This document shows positions 34,043 through 42,792 of a stretch of 64,000 nucleotides of DNA, piece by piece. Location: NCBI RefSeq assembly GCF_030128825.1, contig NZ_CP119128.1:62001-126000 (forward strand). The letters run 5' to 3'. The translations under genes and the position numbers were made by a program. This DNA is from Sphingobium sp. WTD-1. Lineage in GTDB: Bacteria; Pseudomonadota; Alphaproteobacteria; Sphingomonadales; Sphingomonadaceae. The stretch's first letter is position 1. Each line of letters opens with the position of its first letter. The notes below the pieces were generated by a model. That model was not told the DNA's origin, made no database searches, and saw nothing but the letters and a program-made list of their open reading frames with translations.

Positions 34043-35413
34043 TCATGGCACCTTCCGAGCAATCGGCTCGGGATGACCCGTGCCCATGTAGCGGGCAAGA
34101 TTGCGGTGCAGGCTGATGACGGCGCCCTCCGCCTTCGGATTGGGGATGTTTCCCCGATAGCCGAGATTCTTCATGCCCTGCTGCACCGCAGCCATGTTGG
34201 AAAAATCCTGCTGGAGCACGTGCGGGAAGTTCTCCGGCTCGGCGAATGTCCATTCGGTCTCGGGCGCCTGCCCATCCGGGTAGAGTTCGTAGACTGCGAC
34301 CTCGAAGTAGCACTTGCCGGGATCGAAACCGTAAGGCCGCGCCTGATAGCAGAGCATGTTGTTCACCGCATGGCCGATCTGCTGGTTCGGAAAGATCTGC
34401 CAGCTCGTGCCGCTCGCGGCGACGTGGGCGGGGTCGACCTCCGGCCAGAAGACACCGCGCTTCGCATCGATGGCCCGCGCGGTATCCAGCCAATATTTGA
34501 GCACCTCGCCCGCCGGCGTGCCCTCGGGCAGCACGTCGGGCAATGTCTGCGCGACATCGACCAACGTCTGCGTCGTGTTGGTGTTCACCCCTTCCCATGT
34601 GTATTTCTGCATCTCGGCGGTCGTTGTTCGCGGGTCGCCCGCCCCGAGCCGAAGCTTGGAGGCATTCTCCTTCGGCCCCTCGCCGGTGTCGTACCCGATG
34701 TGGCTGTGCTTGCCTTGCGGCCGGCCCCAACCGGTGAAGTCGCCGAACGCCATAAACTCCGGATGGGTGCCGGGCACATGGTAGGTCTCGTTGAAGGCCT
34801 CGAGCGCCACCTTCCAGTTGCAGTCGAACACCGTCCAGAAGCGCCAACGCGGCCGCATGTTCTGCAGCTCGAAGGGATCGAGCATCGTCGCAGCGGGTTC
34901 GAGATAATCGCGCAGCGGCTCGCAATCAGGATCGAGATTGACCCAGATGAAGCCGCCCCAGGTGTCGCATCTCACCGGGCCGAGGCGGGTATCCTCCTCT
35001 CGGAGCGCGCCGCCCCATTCATGCTGCGCCTGAATAAAAGTGCACTGCCCTTCAAGATCGAATGTCCAGGCATGGAAGCCGCAGACGAAGGTCATCTTCT
35101 TTCCGCGCGCATTGCGCTGCCCGGCAGGCGTGTCGACGAGGCGGCGGCCGCGATGGGAGCAGACGTTCCAGTAAGCCTTGATCGTATTGGCCTCAGTGCG
35201 GACGACGAGAACTGAATCCTCGAGGATGTCGTAGGTGAGGAAGTTGCCGATCTCGGGAATGTCTTCGACGCGGCCCGCCTGCAGCCAGACCTTTCGCCAG
35301 AGCCGGTCGCGCTCGGCGCGCGCATAGTCTTCAGAGACATAGGCTTCGACGGGAATCCGCACCGCCTTCGATGCGCGCTCTTCGGCCGCGGCGATCCTGC
35401 CCACCTCACCCAT
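34043..35413 (-). CDS. Rieske non-heme iron oxygenase alpha subunit (Rieske-4)
   Basis: This 456-aa oxygenase has Rieske ligands in CSHRGRRLVD (about residue 76) and CGFHAWTFDLEG (about 103), and iron ligands in EAFNETYHVPGTHPE (about 200-214). It is similar throughout to Rieske-1 (for example QQDFSNMAAVQQGMKNLGYRGNIPNP at its end), so the two may be paralogues with related substrates. The ATG at 35413 has GGGAG upstream; a longer frame exists but reads into the regulatory region. It is divergent from the amidohydrolase gene, with an Fnr-like box between them. With the inversion undone it heads the oxygenase cluster. Confidence 0.93.
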   Translation of the reverse strand: MGEVGRIAAAEERASKAVRIPVEAYVSEDYARAERDRLWRKVWLQAGRVEDIPEIGNFLTYDILEDSVLVVRTEANTIKAYWNVCSHRGRRLVDTPAGQRNARGKKMTFVCGFHAWTFDLEGQCTFIQAQHEWGGALREEDTRLGPVRCDTWGGFIWVNLDPDCEPLRDYLEPAATMLDPFELQNMRPRWRFWTVFDCNWKVALEAFNETYHVPGTHPEFMAFGDFTGWGRPQGKHSHIGYDTGEGPKENASKLRLGAGDPRTTTAEMQKYTWEGVNTNTTQTLVDVAQTLPDVLPEGTPAGEVLKYWLDTARAIDAKRGVFWPEVDPAHVAASGTSWQIFPNQQIGHAVNNMLCYQARPYGFDPGKCYFEVAVYELYPDGQAPETEWTFAEPENFPHVLQQDFSNMAAVQQGMKNLGYRGNIPNPKAEGAVISLHRNLARYMGTGHPEPIARKVP

Positions 35414-35546
35414 ATCCAGCTCCCTCAAAGTCGTCGCGACATGCGGCGTTGCTGCAGTCACATGTCTTGCGATCGCCGGGCTTTGATCGAGCGCAATTTC
35501 TGCTGCGGTTCGCCAGAGCGATGGCGGGCATGGCGGCGGCGACAAG

Positions 35547-35560
35547 TTGACCTCGATCAA
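35547..35560. promoter_or_regulatory. Fnr/FixK-like box between Rieske-4 and the amidohydrolase
   Basis: TTGACCTCGATCAA fits TTGA-N6-TCAA with one full ATCAA half and one TTGAC half. It lies about 140 bp upstream of Rieske-4 and 126 bp upstream of the amidohydrolase, in position to serve both divergent genes. Confidence 0.6.
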
Positions 35561-35679
35561 TGTCGCTGGCCTGCAAAGACGGACTAACCGGGGCAGCGCA
35601 CTTGTCGCTGGCAGAGCGGATTGACGGCGGAGAACTCTCCCCGCCCGGGTGCCCTGCATCGATGCAACGGAGAATTGCC

Positions 35680-37008
35680 ATGCACATGAACGATATGGTG
35701 GTCATCAGCACTGACGATCACATCTGCGAGCCCCCGACGCTGTTCGACAATCAGCTTTCGGGCGAGCTTCTCGCCTCGGCGCCAAAGCTCAAGACAGACG
35801 CCCAGGGAAAGAACTTCTGGCAGTATCAGGGCTATATCCGCCCCTCGGTCGGGCTTAACGCCGTCGTCGGCCGCCCGTTCGAGGAATACGGGATGGAGCC
35901 GACCTCTCTCGATCAGCTCCGCGATGGCTGCTGGGACGTGCACAAGCGCATCGACGACATGGACGTGAACGGCGTCGCCGCCTCGATGTGCTTCGGCAAC
36001 TCGATCGGCTTTGACGGCCAGACTTTTCACAAGGCGCCGGACAAAACGCTCTCGCTGCGCCACATGCAGGCCTACAACGACTGGCATCACGACGAATGGT
36101 GCATGGCCTATCCCGGCCGCTTCATTCCGCTTGCCATCATGCCCACCTGGGACATGGATGCGACGGTCGCCGAAATCCATCGGTGCGCCAAGAAGGGCTT
36201 CCGCGTCGTCTCGATGAACGAGAACCCCACGGTTCAAGGTCTGCCCAGCATTCACAACGACTACTGGAATCCGATGTTCAAGGCGCTGATGGACAACGAC
36301 ATGACCATCGCGCTCCATATCGGTAGCGGCAACCCGGCGCCTCACGCCTCGATGGAAACGCCTATCGAGGCCTGGATCAGCACGATGCCGCTTTCCGTCG
36401 CGCAGGGCGTCGCGGACTGGCTCCAGCTCGAGGAACTGCATCAATATCCGGACATGCGCATCATCGTCTCCGAAGGATCGATAGGCTGGGTGCCTTACCT
36501 GATGGAGCGCGCCGATTTCTCAAACTGGCGCCACAAGGCCTGGACGCGCTCGCGCTTCCAGGACATCAAGCCCAGCGAGCTGATGAAGCGTCACTTCGCG
36601 CACTGCTTCCTGTGGGATCCCTATGGCCTGAAGAACCTGGCGGAAGTCGGCGAGGACAATGTCACCTACGAGGTCGACTATCCGCATTCGGATGCGCTCT
36701 GGCCAGATGCGGCCGAACTCCTCTGGGAGCAGGTGAAGAACCTCAGCGACGAGCAGATCGACAAGGTCACGCACCTGAACGCCATCCGCTGGCTACGCCA
36801 CGACGCCCTGTTCGAACATAACCGCCGTGAGGACATGACCGTCGGCGCCTGCCATGCACGCGCGGCGGCCAAGCAGGTCGACACCGCGCCGAAGAGCTCG
36901 GGAGGCTCGGTTCCTACCACCGAAACCCGGCCGGTGACGTCGGGTGACGTCATGGAAATGTTCAAGGCTCACGCGGAAAAGCGCGCGAAGGAAGTGGAGG
37001 TCGCCTGA
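35680..37008 (+). CDS. Amidohydrolase family 2 (ACMSD-like) metal hydrolase
   Basis: This 442-aa TIM-barrel enzyme of the amidohydrolase-2 superfamily includes decarboxylases and C-C hydrolases of aromatic catabolism. Metal-binding features are STDDHICEPP at the N-terminus (D-x-H type), ALHIGSGNP near residue 210 and the catalytic aspartate region YEVDYPHSDALWP near 332. Its place beside oxygenase genes suggests it processes a ring-cleavage or carboxylated intermediate. The ATG at 35680 has a GGAGAA site. The C-terminal 40 residues are an extra charged tail. Confidence 0.88.
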   Translation: MHMNDMVVISTDDHICEPPTLFDNQLSGELLASAPKLKTDAQGKNFWQYQGYIRPSVGLNAVVGRPFEEYGMEPTSLDQLRDGCWDVHKRIDDMDVNGVAASMCFGNSIGFDGQTFHKAPDKTLSLRHMQAYNDWHHDEWCMAYPGRFIPLAIMPTWDMDATVAEIHRCAKKGFRVVSMNENPTVQGLPSIHNDYWNPMFKALMDNDMTIALHIGSGNPAPHASMETPIEAWISTMPLSVAQGVADWLQLEELHQYPDMRIIVSEGSIGWVPYLMERADFSNWRHKAWTRSRFQDIKPSELMKRHFAHCFLWDPYGLKNLAEVGEDNVTYEVDYPHSDALWPDAAELLWEQVKNLSDEQIDKVTHLNAIRWLRHDALFEHNRREDMTVGACHARAAAKQVDTAPKSSGGSVPTTETRPVTSGDVMEMFKAHAEKRAKEVEVA

Positions 37009-37031
37009 CCGCTCCGAACTGGTGCTGAGAG

Positions 37032-37064
37032 GCGCGGCGGAAGACAGTTCCGCCGCGCTTTATC
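37032..37064 (+). terminator. Terminator after the amidohydrolase
   Basis: An 11-bp perfect stem (GCGCGGCGGAA with TTCCGCCGCGC), a 5-base loop and TTTATCT lie 24 bp after the amidohydrolase stop. It is a convincing rho-independent terminator on the plus strand. Bases 37065-37255 hold no gene. Confidence 0.85.
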
Positions 37065-37260
37065 TGTTCACGCCGATTCAGTAGTTCTCGCGCCGTCCGC
37101 GGCTTGCATCAGCCAGGTCCTTGGAAAATGCCTCGGACCTTGTTTGGGGCTCGATGTCGGTTCCGCCGTCGCTTTGGAGAAGCGGGGTAGAGCGCTCCGC
37201 CCCATTGGCGGGTAAGGCCGAGTCCACCCCCCGTTCGGGATGTTGCTCCAGCCGCATACG

Positions 37261-37291
37261 AAAGGAAGCCCCGCCGGGGCGGGGCTTCCTT
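37261..37291 (-). terminator. Terminator after ompW
   Basis: A GC-rich perfect hairpin (GGAAGCCCCGCC paired with the complementary GGCGGGGCTTCC type arm) followed by TTTCG on the minus strand lies 11 bp past the ompW stop. It probably ends the ompW transcript. Confidence 0.75.
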
Positions 37292-37301
37292 CGTCAGCCT
37301 C

Positions 37302-37982
37302 TTAGAACCGGTAGGCCACCCCGGCGCTCAGAACCCAGGGGTCGAGCTTGTGGCGCGTCGCCAACACCTCGGCGCCCGAGGCGTTGGACCAGTGGGCGGT
37401 CGGCCGAACCCAGTACCGCTTGGCGTCGAGGCTCAAGCCGAACCCGGAATTGCCGAGCGCTACGTCGACGCCCGCCTGGACGGCCACGCCGAGCTTGTCG
37501 TTGAAGGCGAGCTTCGTGGCGCCAAGCAGCGAGCGGGCTGCCGCGCCTGGCTTTTCGTCGAAGAAGATGAAATAGGCCGGGCCCGCCCCGACGTAGGGCT
37601 TGATCCCGCTCGCCAGGGGCATGTGCAGTTTCACCGTGAGCGTGGCCGGTACGATCTTGCGATCCGCGACGAGCTGGCCGCCGGTGAGTGGCCCGGCAGC
37701 GACGTCGACGTCGTGCTGGGTGAGGCAGCAGATCGTTTCGACGGAGACATTCGGTGAGAAAAAATACTCGATCGCAGCGGTCGGCACGTAATTGTCGTCG
37801 GCCTTGGTGTCGGTTCCCGCCGGCAGGCCCGGATCGACCAGAACCTTGTCGATCTTGCCGTCCGGCAACACGGCGGTGCCCATGACCTTGACCTGCCAGC
37901 GTCCCGCGGCGTCACCCGCGAGAGCCGGCGTGGACATGGCGATCGCGGCAATGGTGGCGGCCGTTAGCGTTAGGTTTTTCAT
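37302..37982 (-). CDS. ompW: OmpW-family outer membrane protein
   Basis: This 226-aa protein has a signal peptide (ending at TPALA) and a small beta-barrel, ending in VAYRF with the terminal phenylalanine needed for outer-membrane insertion. OmpW marks include AIEYFFSPNVSVE and GIKPYVGAGPAYFIFF. OmpW forms a narrow hydrophobic channel and in enteric bacteria is induced under low oxygen. Here a TTGA-N6-TCAA box lies 99 bp upstream. It could import hydrophobic substrates for the adjacent oxygenase cluster, but that is speculative. Confidence 0.9.
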   Translation of the reverse strand: MKNLTLTAATIAAIAMSTPALAGDAAGRWQVKVMGTAVLPDGKIDKVLVDPGLPAGTDTKADDNYVPTAAIEYFFSPNVSVETICCLTQHDVDVAAGPLTGGQLVADRKIVPATLTVKLHMPLASGIKPYVGAGPAYFIFFDEKPGAAARSLLGATKLAFNDKLGVAVQAGVDVALGNSGFGLSLDAKRYWVRPTAHWSNASGAEVLATRHKLDPWVLSAGVAYRF

Positions 37983-38074
37983 CTTCCCTCATCCGCCGCC
38001 GCAGCGTTCGCCCCGCGCGAACAAGGATTATTGCGGCGACGACAATGCCCTATCGAGGCAGAAAACCGTGCGCC

Positions 38075-38088
38075 TTGACCCGGCTCAA
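38075..38088 (-). promoter_or_regulatory. Fnr/FixK-like box upstream of ompW
   Basis: TTGACCCGGCTCAA fits the TTGA-N6-TCAA core. It is centred 99.5 bp upstream of the ompW ATG and 156 bp upstream of the small plus-strand gene. It is weaker than the perfect boxes but well placed. Confidence 0.5.
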
Positions 38089-38237
38089 TATTCCGCGCAG
38101 GCGGCGTGATCTGCCGGAAGATTGCTCGTCATCAAATCCCCCGCTCGGCCGCCGTCGTATATACTCCGCACAACCTTTCGTTATACGTGGAAAGTCACAA
38201 TGACAGTGCTGTATGCCCGGCGACGGAAGAGTTTCAA

Positions 38238-38465
38238 ATGAAGCTGATGGCGCTCGTCGGGATTGCGGCGATCCTTCCCGGATCACTCAGCGGCATGCCG
38301 TCGTCGCAAACCCTGCTCTGGGTCCAGCTCTGTGCCAGCGACGGCTCTGCGCGAACCGTTCCGATCCCGGTCGAGCGGCAGCCGGATCCAAGCGACAGGC
38401 AATCCTGCTGCCTGACAGCGTGTCACGCCGATCGGTGCCGCAAGCGTCTTATGCGCGAAAGCTGA
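38238..38465 (+). CDS. Small exported cysteine-rich hypothetical protein
   Basis: This 75-aa reading frame has a hydrophobic start (MKLMALVGIAAILPGSLSG) and a basic C-terminal half with CCLTACHADRC. It was not recognised. The cysteine/histidine cluster could bind a metal such as copper, which would suit a place next to the cytochrome oxidase assembly genes, but this is a guess. A GGAAGAG ribosome site precedes the ATG. It converges with ccoS. Confidence 0.45.
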   Translation: MKLMALVGIAAILPGSLSGMPSSQTLLWVQLCASDGSARTVPIPVERQPDPSDRQSCCLTACHADRCRKRLMRES

Positions 38466-38511
38466 GCTGACCGAAGGCGGCTGACTTGTGCCGCTTGCGC
38501 CGCTGGGCGGC

Positions 38512-38703
38512 TCAGCGGTCGTGTTCGCGGCGGCCGGTTGGCGCCGGATCTTGCGATAGTTCGTCGCCTTCATCGAGCAGGATGCGCTCGGCAGCGCCGT
38601 CGAGATCGTCATATTGGCCGTTCCGCATCGACCAGTAGAAGGCGGCAAGGCCGAGCAGACCGAGAAACAGCGCTGCCGGTATGAGGATCGTAAGCCCGGT
38701 CAC
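38512..38703 (-). CDS. ccoS: CcoS (FixS), cbb3 oxidase maturation protein
   Basis: This 63-aa protein has one N-terminal membrane helix followed by AAFYWSMRNGQYDDLDGAAERIL, the diagnostic CcoS sequence. CcoS is needed to insert cofactors into the cbb3-type oxidase. It overlaps ccoI by 4 bp and is the last gene of the assembly operon. Confidence 0.95.
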   Translation of the reverse strand: MTGLTILIPAALFLGLLGLAAFYWSMRNGQYDDLDGAAERILLDEGDELSQDPAPTGRREHDR

Positions 38704-40814
38704 CGCGCGGCGTCCCGAAGACGCAGCGAATTGCCGACGACGATGATGGACGAGAGTGACATGGCAAGAGCGGCGACCAGCGGCGTCACCATGCCGGCAA
38801 CGGCCAGCGGCACGGCCAGCACATTATAGCCGATCGCCATGGCGAAGTTCTGCTTCACGACGCGCATCGTGCGCCTTGCGGCAGCGACGGATGCCGGCAC
38901 CGCCGAGAGAGAGTCGCCCAGAAACACGAGGTCGGCGGCGCTTTGCCCGACATCGCTTGCCGAAGACGGCGCCATGGAAACGTGCGCGGCATTGAGCGCC
39001 GGGCCGTCGTTGAGGCCGTCGCCGACCATCAGGACCCGGTGACCTTGCGCGCTGAGGCGTGCGATCACCTCAAGCTTTCCTTGCGGATCGAGATCGCCCT
39101 GCCCGCGCATGCCAAGCTTGACAGCGAGCCGCGCGACACGGCGCTCGCGGTCGCCGGAAACGATGGTAGGCTGCATATGCAGCGCATCGAGGCGGGCGAT
39201 CGCGGCGTCGGCATCGGGGCGCAGGGCATCTTCGAAGCGCAGCAGGCGGGCCGGCCCACCTCCCAGCCTGAACCCGGTGGTGAGCGCGTGGTGTCCGGGA
39301 GCCTCGCCGCCTTCAGGTCCGGCATCGTCGATGCGGCCGAGGAAGGCACGCTGCCCCTTCCAAATCGCGGCGACGCCAAGACCCGGGGCTTCCTCGACAT
39401 CGCTGATGTCGGCAGCCTCGATACCCTCCAGTGCTGTCGCCAATGCCCTGGCGAGCGGATGGCGGCTTCTCTGCGCAAGCGCCAAGGCAACCGGCCTTTC
39501 GTCCGGTGACAAATTCCCGTCATCGATCAGTCTCGGCCGGCCGAGCGTCAATGTTCCGGTCTTATCGAAAAGCGCGACATTCGCTTCAGCAAGACGCTCC
39601 AGGCCAGCGCCGTCGCGGATCAGCACGCCGCGGCGCATGAGCGAACCGGCCGCGACGACCTGGGCGACCGGGACGGCGAGGCCAAGCGCGCACGGACAGG
39701 TTATGATGAGCACGGCCACCGCAATCAGCACCGCCTGGTGCAATCCGGCGCCGGCGATCAGCCATCCGACCAGCGAGAGCGCGGCAAGGACGTGCACGGC
39801 GGGAGCATAATAGCGCGCAGCCCGGTCGGCGAGCCGCACGTACCGCGACTTCGCTCCACTCGCGGCTTCCATGAGGCGGGCGATGCCGGCGATCGCCGTC
39901 CCCTCGCCCGCGGCGCTGACTTTTACCGTCAGCGGCGCGGCGAGATTGATCGTGCCGGCAAGGACGGCGTCGCCGATGCCGACATTCTCCGGCGCGCTTT
40001 CGCCCGTGACCAGTTGCCGGTCGATGCTCGACGCCCCGCTGACGATCACGCCGTCCGCTGCGAAGGTTTCACCCGCCGCCACGAGCAGAGTCATGCCCGG
40101 GGCGATCTCTTCGGCGTTGCGCCATTCGGCAACGCCGTCCTTGCCGACGACCAGGCCCCGCGGCGCGCGCTGGCGCTGCAGCGCGGCGACGCCGTCTTCG
40201 GCGCGTACCCGCATCACGCTGTCGAGGAAGCGACCGGCAAGCAGGAAGAACAGCAGCATCACCGCGCCGTCGAAATAGGCGTGCGGACCGCTATTGATCG
40301 TCTCGTACAAGCTGGCGGCGCAGGCCATGGTCACGCCGATGCTGATCGGCACGTCCATGTTGGTGCGGCCGTGACGAAGAGCGCCCCAGGCGCTGCGGAA
40401 GAAGGGTCGGCCTGCATAGGCCACGGTAGGAAGCGCGATCAGCGCCGAGAGCCAGTGAAACAGGTCGCGCGTCGCGCCCTGCGCCCCGGACCAGACGCTG
40501 ACGGACAGCAACATGATATTCATTGCCGCAAAGCCGGCGACGCCGAGCGCGATGCCGAGTTCACGGCTTTCCGGCGCGCTGCGCGTCTCCTCCTCGCCGA
40601 GGAGGCGCTCCGCCGGAAAACCGATCCTGCCGATGATTTCCCTCAGGTGATCATCGCCAAGCTTGTCCGTATGGGCGATAGCGACCCGGCGCTTGGTGAA
40701 GTTGACCCTGGCGCTGATCACGCCGTCCGTCCGCGCCAGTCCGCCTTCGAGCTTGGCGATGCAGCCGGCGCAGTGCAGCCCCGGGACGCTGAACGTGCTG
40801 GTGACGGCGCTCAC
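38700..40814 (-). CDS. ccoI: CcoI (FixI), copper-exporting P1B-type ATPase
   Basis: This 704-aa heavy-metal P-type ATPase has an N-terminal metal-binding domain (VPGLHCAGCIAKLE, about residues 10-23) and the membrane CPC motif (TCPCALGLAVPVAQ). The phosphorylation site is DKTGTLTLG and the hinge is VGDGLNDGPALNAA. It supplies copper to the cbb3 oxidase from the inner membrane. The start is a GTG at 40814 that overlaps the ccoH stop (GTGA), leaving the whole metal domain. A longer ORF runs upstream but is only read-through of ccoH in another frame. Confidence 0.94.
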   Translation of the reverse strand: MSAVTSTFSVPGLHCAGCIAKLEGGLARTDGVISARVNFTKRRVAIAHTDKLGDDHLREIIGRIGFPAERLLGEEETRSAPESRELGIALGVAGFAAMNIMLLSVSVWSGAQGATRDLFHWLSALIALPTVAYAGRPFFRSAWGALRHGRTNMDVPISIGVTMACAASLYETINSGPHAYFDGAVMLLFFLLAGRFLDSVMRVRAEDGVAALQRQRAPRGLVVGKDGVAEWRNAEEIAPGMTLLVAAGETFAADGVIVSGASSIDRQLVTGESAPENVGIGDAVLAGTINLAAPLTVKVSAAGEGTAIAGIARLMEAASGAKSRYVRLADRAARYYAPAVHVLAALSLVGWLIAGAGLHQAVLIAVAVLIITCPCALGLAVPVAQVVAAGSLMRRGVLIRDGAGLERLAEANVALFDKTGTLTLGRPRLIDDGNLSPDERPVALALAQRSRHPLARALATALEGIEAADISDVEEAPGLGVAAIWKGQRAFLGRIDDAGPEGGEAPGHHALTTGFRLGGGPARLLRFEDALRPDADAAIARLDALHMQPTIVSGDRERRVARLAVKLGMRGQGDLDPQGKLEVIARLSAQGHRVLMVGDGLNDGPALNAAHVSMAPSSASDVGQSAADLVFLGDSLSAVPASVAAARRTMRVVKQNFAMAIGYNVLAVPLAVAGMVTPLVAALAMSLSSIIVVGNSLRLRDAAR

Positions 40815-41254
40815 GCCGGCACGTCCTTGACGAAACGCGCCGACTGTCCACCGTTCCGCAGTTCGAGGCGTACGCGCCAGCGTCCCGGCGGCAGCGGGGT
40901 TGTCGATCGCCACAAGCCCTGCGGGGATCTCCTGAACGTCAGCGGTTGGTCGGGAGCCCGGCCGAGCGGATGCTCGGCTACGCCGGCTAGCGTGCCTTCC
41001 CGCGGCGTTGTCTTGGCCTCGACAATCCGTCCTGGGATCAGAACCAGATCGAGCGTCCAGCCGAGGTCGTCCTGTGCCCGCGCCTCGGCCAGCCAGCGAT
41101 TGTACGCCTGGCTGGCGACGTAGGAATTCTCGACGACCGTGCCGCCGAACGTCGTGACGGCGAACCGCGCCATCACCAGATTGACGGCGATGATCGTCCC
41201 GAACATGCCCAGCATGATGAAGAGCATGTGGCGTCCGGTGAACTCGCGCCTCAT
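40811..41254 (-). CDS. ccoH: CcoH (FixH) assembly protein
   Basis: This 147-aa protein has one N-terminal membrane helix (MLFIMLGMFGTIIAVNLVMARFA) and a periplasmic domain with VVENSYVASQAYNRWLAEARAQ, the FixH pattern. It works with CcoG, CcoI and CcoS in building the cbb3 oxidase. It overlaps ccoG by 4 bp and ccoI by 4 bp. Confidence 0.93.
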   Translation of the reverse strand: MRREFTGRHMLFIMLGMFGTIIAVNLVMARFAVTTFGGTVVENSYVASQAYNRWLAEARAQDDLGWTLDLVLIPGRIVEAKTTPREGTLAGVAEHPLGRAPDQPLTFRRSPQGLWRSTTPLPPGRWRVRLELRNGGQSARFVKDVPA

Positions 41255-42792
41255 CGTTCGCTCTCCGGCCCCTCGAACACGGTGCTCTCGCGATCCGTTG
41301 CTCCTTGACCGTCGTTGGCTCGAATGACGAACGCGAAATCACGCTGCTGGCGTTCGGGCGCCGCGACATAGACCCGCGTCTTGCGGGCCTGGTCGGGGCC
41401 GATCGCGATCTCCACGGCCTGACCGGCGCCACCGCGCGCCTGCGCATCGGTCCAGATCTGCGCATCGGGCAGGCCCTCGATCGACAAAGTGACCGAGCGC
41501 GGCCGCGCTTCCATGTTGCGCACGTTGATGGTGTAGGCATTGCGCACCATGCCATCCGACAGCTGCACCCAGATGGGGTTACGCTCCATACGGACGCTGA
41601 GGTCAAGCCGCGTGCGCGATCCGAGCGCGAATAGCATCGCCAGGCCGATCGAGCCCCAGATCAGGAAGTAGATGAGCGTGCGCGGACGGAACAGCCGCTT
41701 GAGCGGCGGCTCCGGCGTCTTGCCATTGCCTGCGAGCAGCTCGTCGGCGACCGTCGAATAGCCGATCAGCTTCTTGGGCCTACCGATCCGCTCCATGATG
41801 TCGTCACAGGCGTCGATGCACAAACCGCAGGTGATACAGCCGATCTGCGGACCGTTGCGTATGTCGATGCCGGTGGGACACACCGCTACGCAGTTGTTGC
41901 AATCGATGCAGTCGCCGATGACACGCGGATTGTTTTCGGGAGCAGACGCCAGCGCCACAAGCGAGGGTAAGCCGTACTGCGCCTGGGCGCCGAGCTCGCC
42001 ATCGGGCTGGTGCACTGCGGGGCCCGCCCGTTTGATGCCGTGAGTCCGAGGCTCGCCCCGCCAGGCCTTGTAAGTGACCATCAGCGATTTCTCGTCGAGC
42101 ATCGCACCCTGGATACGCGGCCAGGGGCAACCATAGATGCAGAACTGCTCGCGCATCAGCCCGCCAAGTATGTAGGTCGTGGCGGTGAGCAGCCCGATCG
42201 TGAACCAGGCCTGATAAGGCGCGTCGAGCGCCCAAAGCTGGCGAGCGAGCGTCGGCGCATCGGCGAAGTAGAAGATCCAGGCGCCACCAGTCGCCACGGC
42301 GATGAGCAGCCAGATCGCGTGTTTGGTCACGCGCTTGGCGATCTTCGAAGGCCCCCACGGGGCCTTCTCCAGGCGCAGCTGGGCATTGCGATCGCCCTCG
42401 ATCGCGCGCTCGACATGCTGGAAGAGGTCGGTCCAGACCGTCTGCGGACAGGCATAACCGCACCATGCCCGGCCGACCGCCGAGGTCACGAGAAACAGGC
42501 CGATGCCGGCCATGATGAGCAGGCCGGCGACATAATAGAACTCGTGCGGCCAGATCTCGATCGAGAACATGTAGAAGCGACGGTTGGCGATATCGACAAG
42601 CACCGCCTGGTCAGGTGCATAGGGCCCGCGATCCCAGCGCAGCCACGGCGTGACGTAGTAGATCGTCAACGTCACTGCCATGACCAGCCACTTGAAGCGG
42701 CGGAACGGCCCGTCGATCGCCTTGGGAAAGACCTTCTGCCGCTTCTCGAACAGCTGCTGCTTGGAGCCGGTCAGATCATCTGGGCTGGACAT
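41251..42792 (-). CDS. ccoG: CcoG (FixG), ferredoxin-like cbb3 assembly protein
   Basis: This 513-aa membrane protein has about five membrane segments, the AWCGYACPQTVWTDLF motif and two 4Fe-4S motifs (CIDCNNCVAVCP and CITCGLCIDACDD). It is thought to reduce copper for the oxidase. The loop between TYKAWRGEPR and DCIDCNNC is longer than I recall for the family, by about 30-40 residues, with an unusual HQPDGELGAQAQYG stretch. It overlaps ccoP by 17 bp and starts the ccoGHIS operon. Confidence 0.95.
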   Translation of the reverse strand: MSSPDDLTGSKQQLFEKRQKVFPKAIDGPFRRFKWLVMAVTLTIYYVTPWLRWDRGPYAPDQAVLVDIANRRFYMFSIEIWPHEFYYVAGLLIMAGIGLFLVTSAVGRAWCGYACPQTVWTDLFQHVERAIEGDRNAQLRLEKAPWGPSKIAKRVTKHAIWLLIAVATGGAWIFYFADAPTLARQLWALDAPYQAWFTIGLLTATTYILGGLMREQFCIYGCPWPRIQGAMLDEKSLMVTYKAWRGEPRTHGIKRAGPAVHQPDGELGAQAQYGLPSLVALASAPENNPRVIGDCIDCNNCVAVCPTGIDIRNGPQIGCITCGLCIDACDDIMERIGRPKKLIGYSTVADELLAGNGKTPEPPLKRLFRPRTLIYFLIWGSIGLAMLFALGSRTRLDLSVRMERNPIWVQLSDGMVRNAYTINVRNMEARPRSVTLSIEGLPDAQIWTDAQARGGAGQAVEIAIGPDQARKTRVYVAAPERQQRDFAFVIRANDGQGATDRESTVFEGPESER

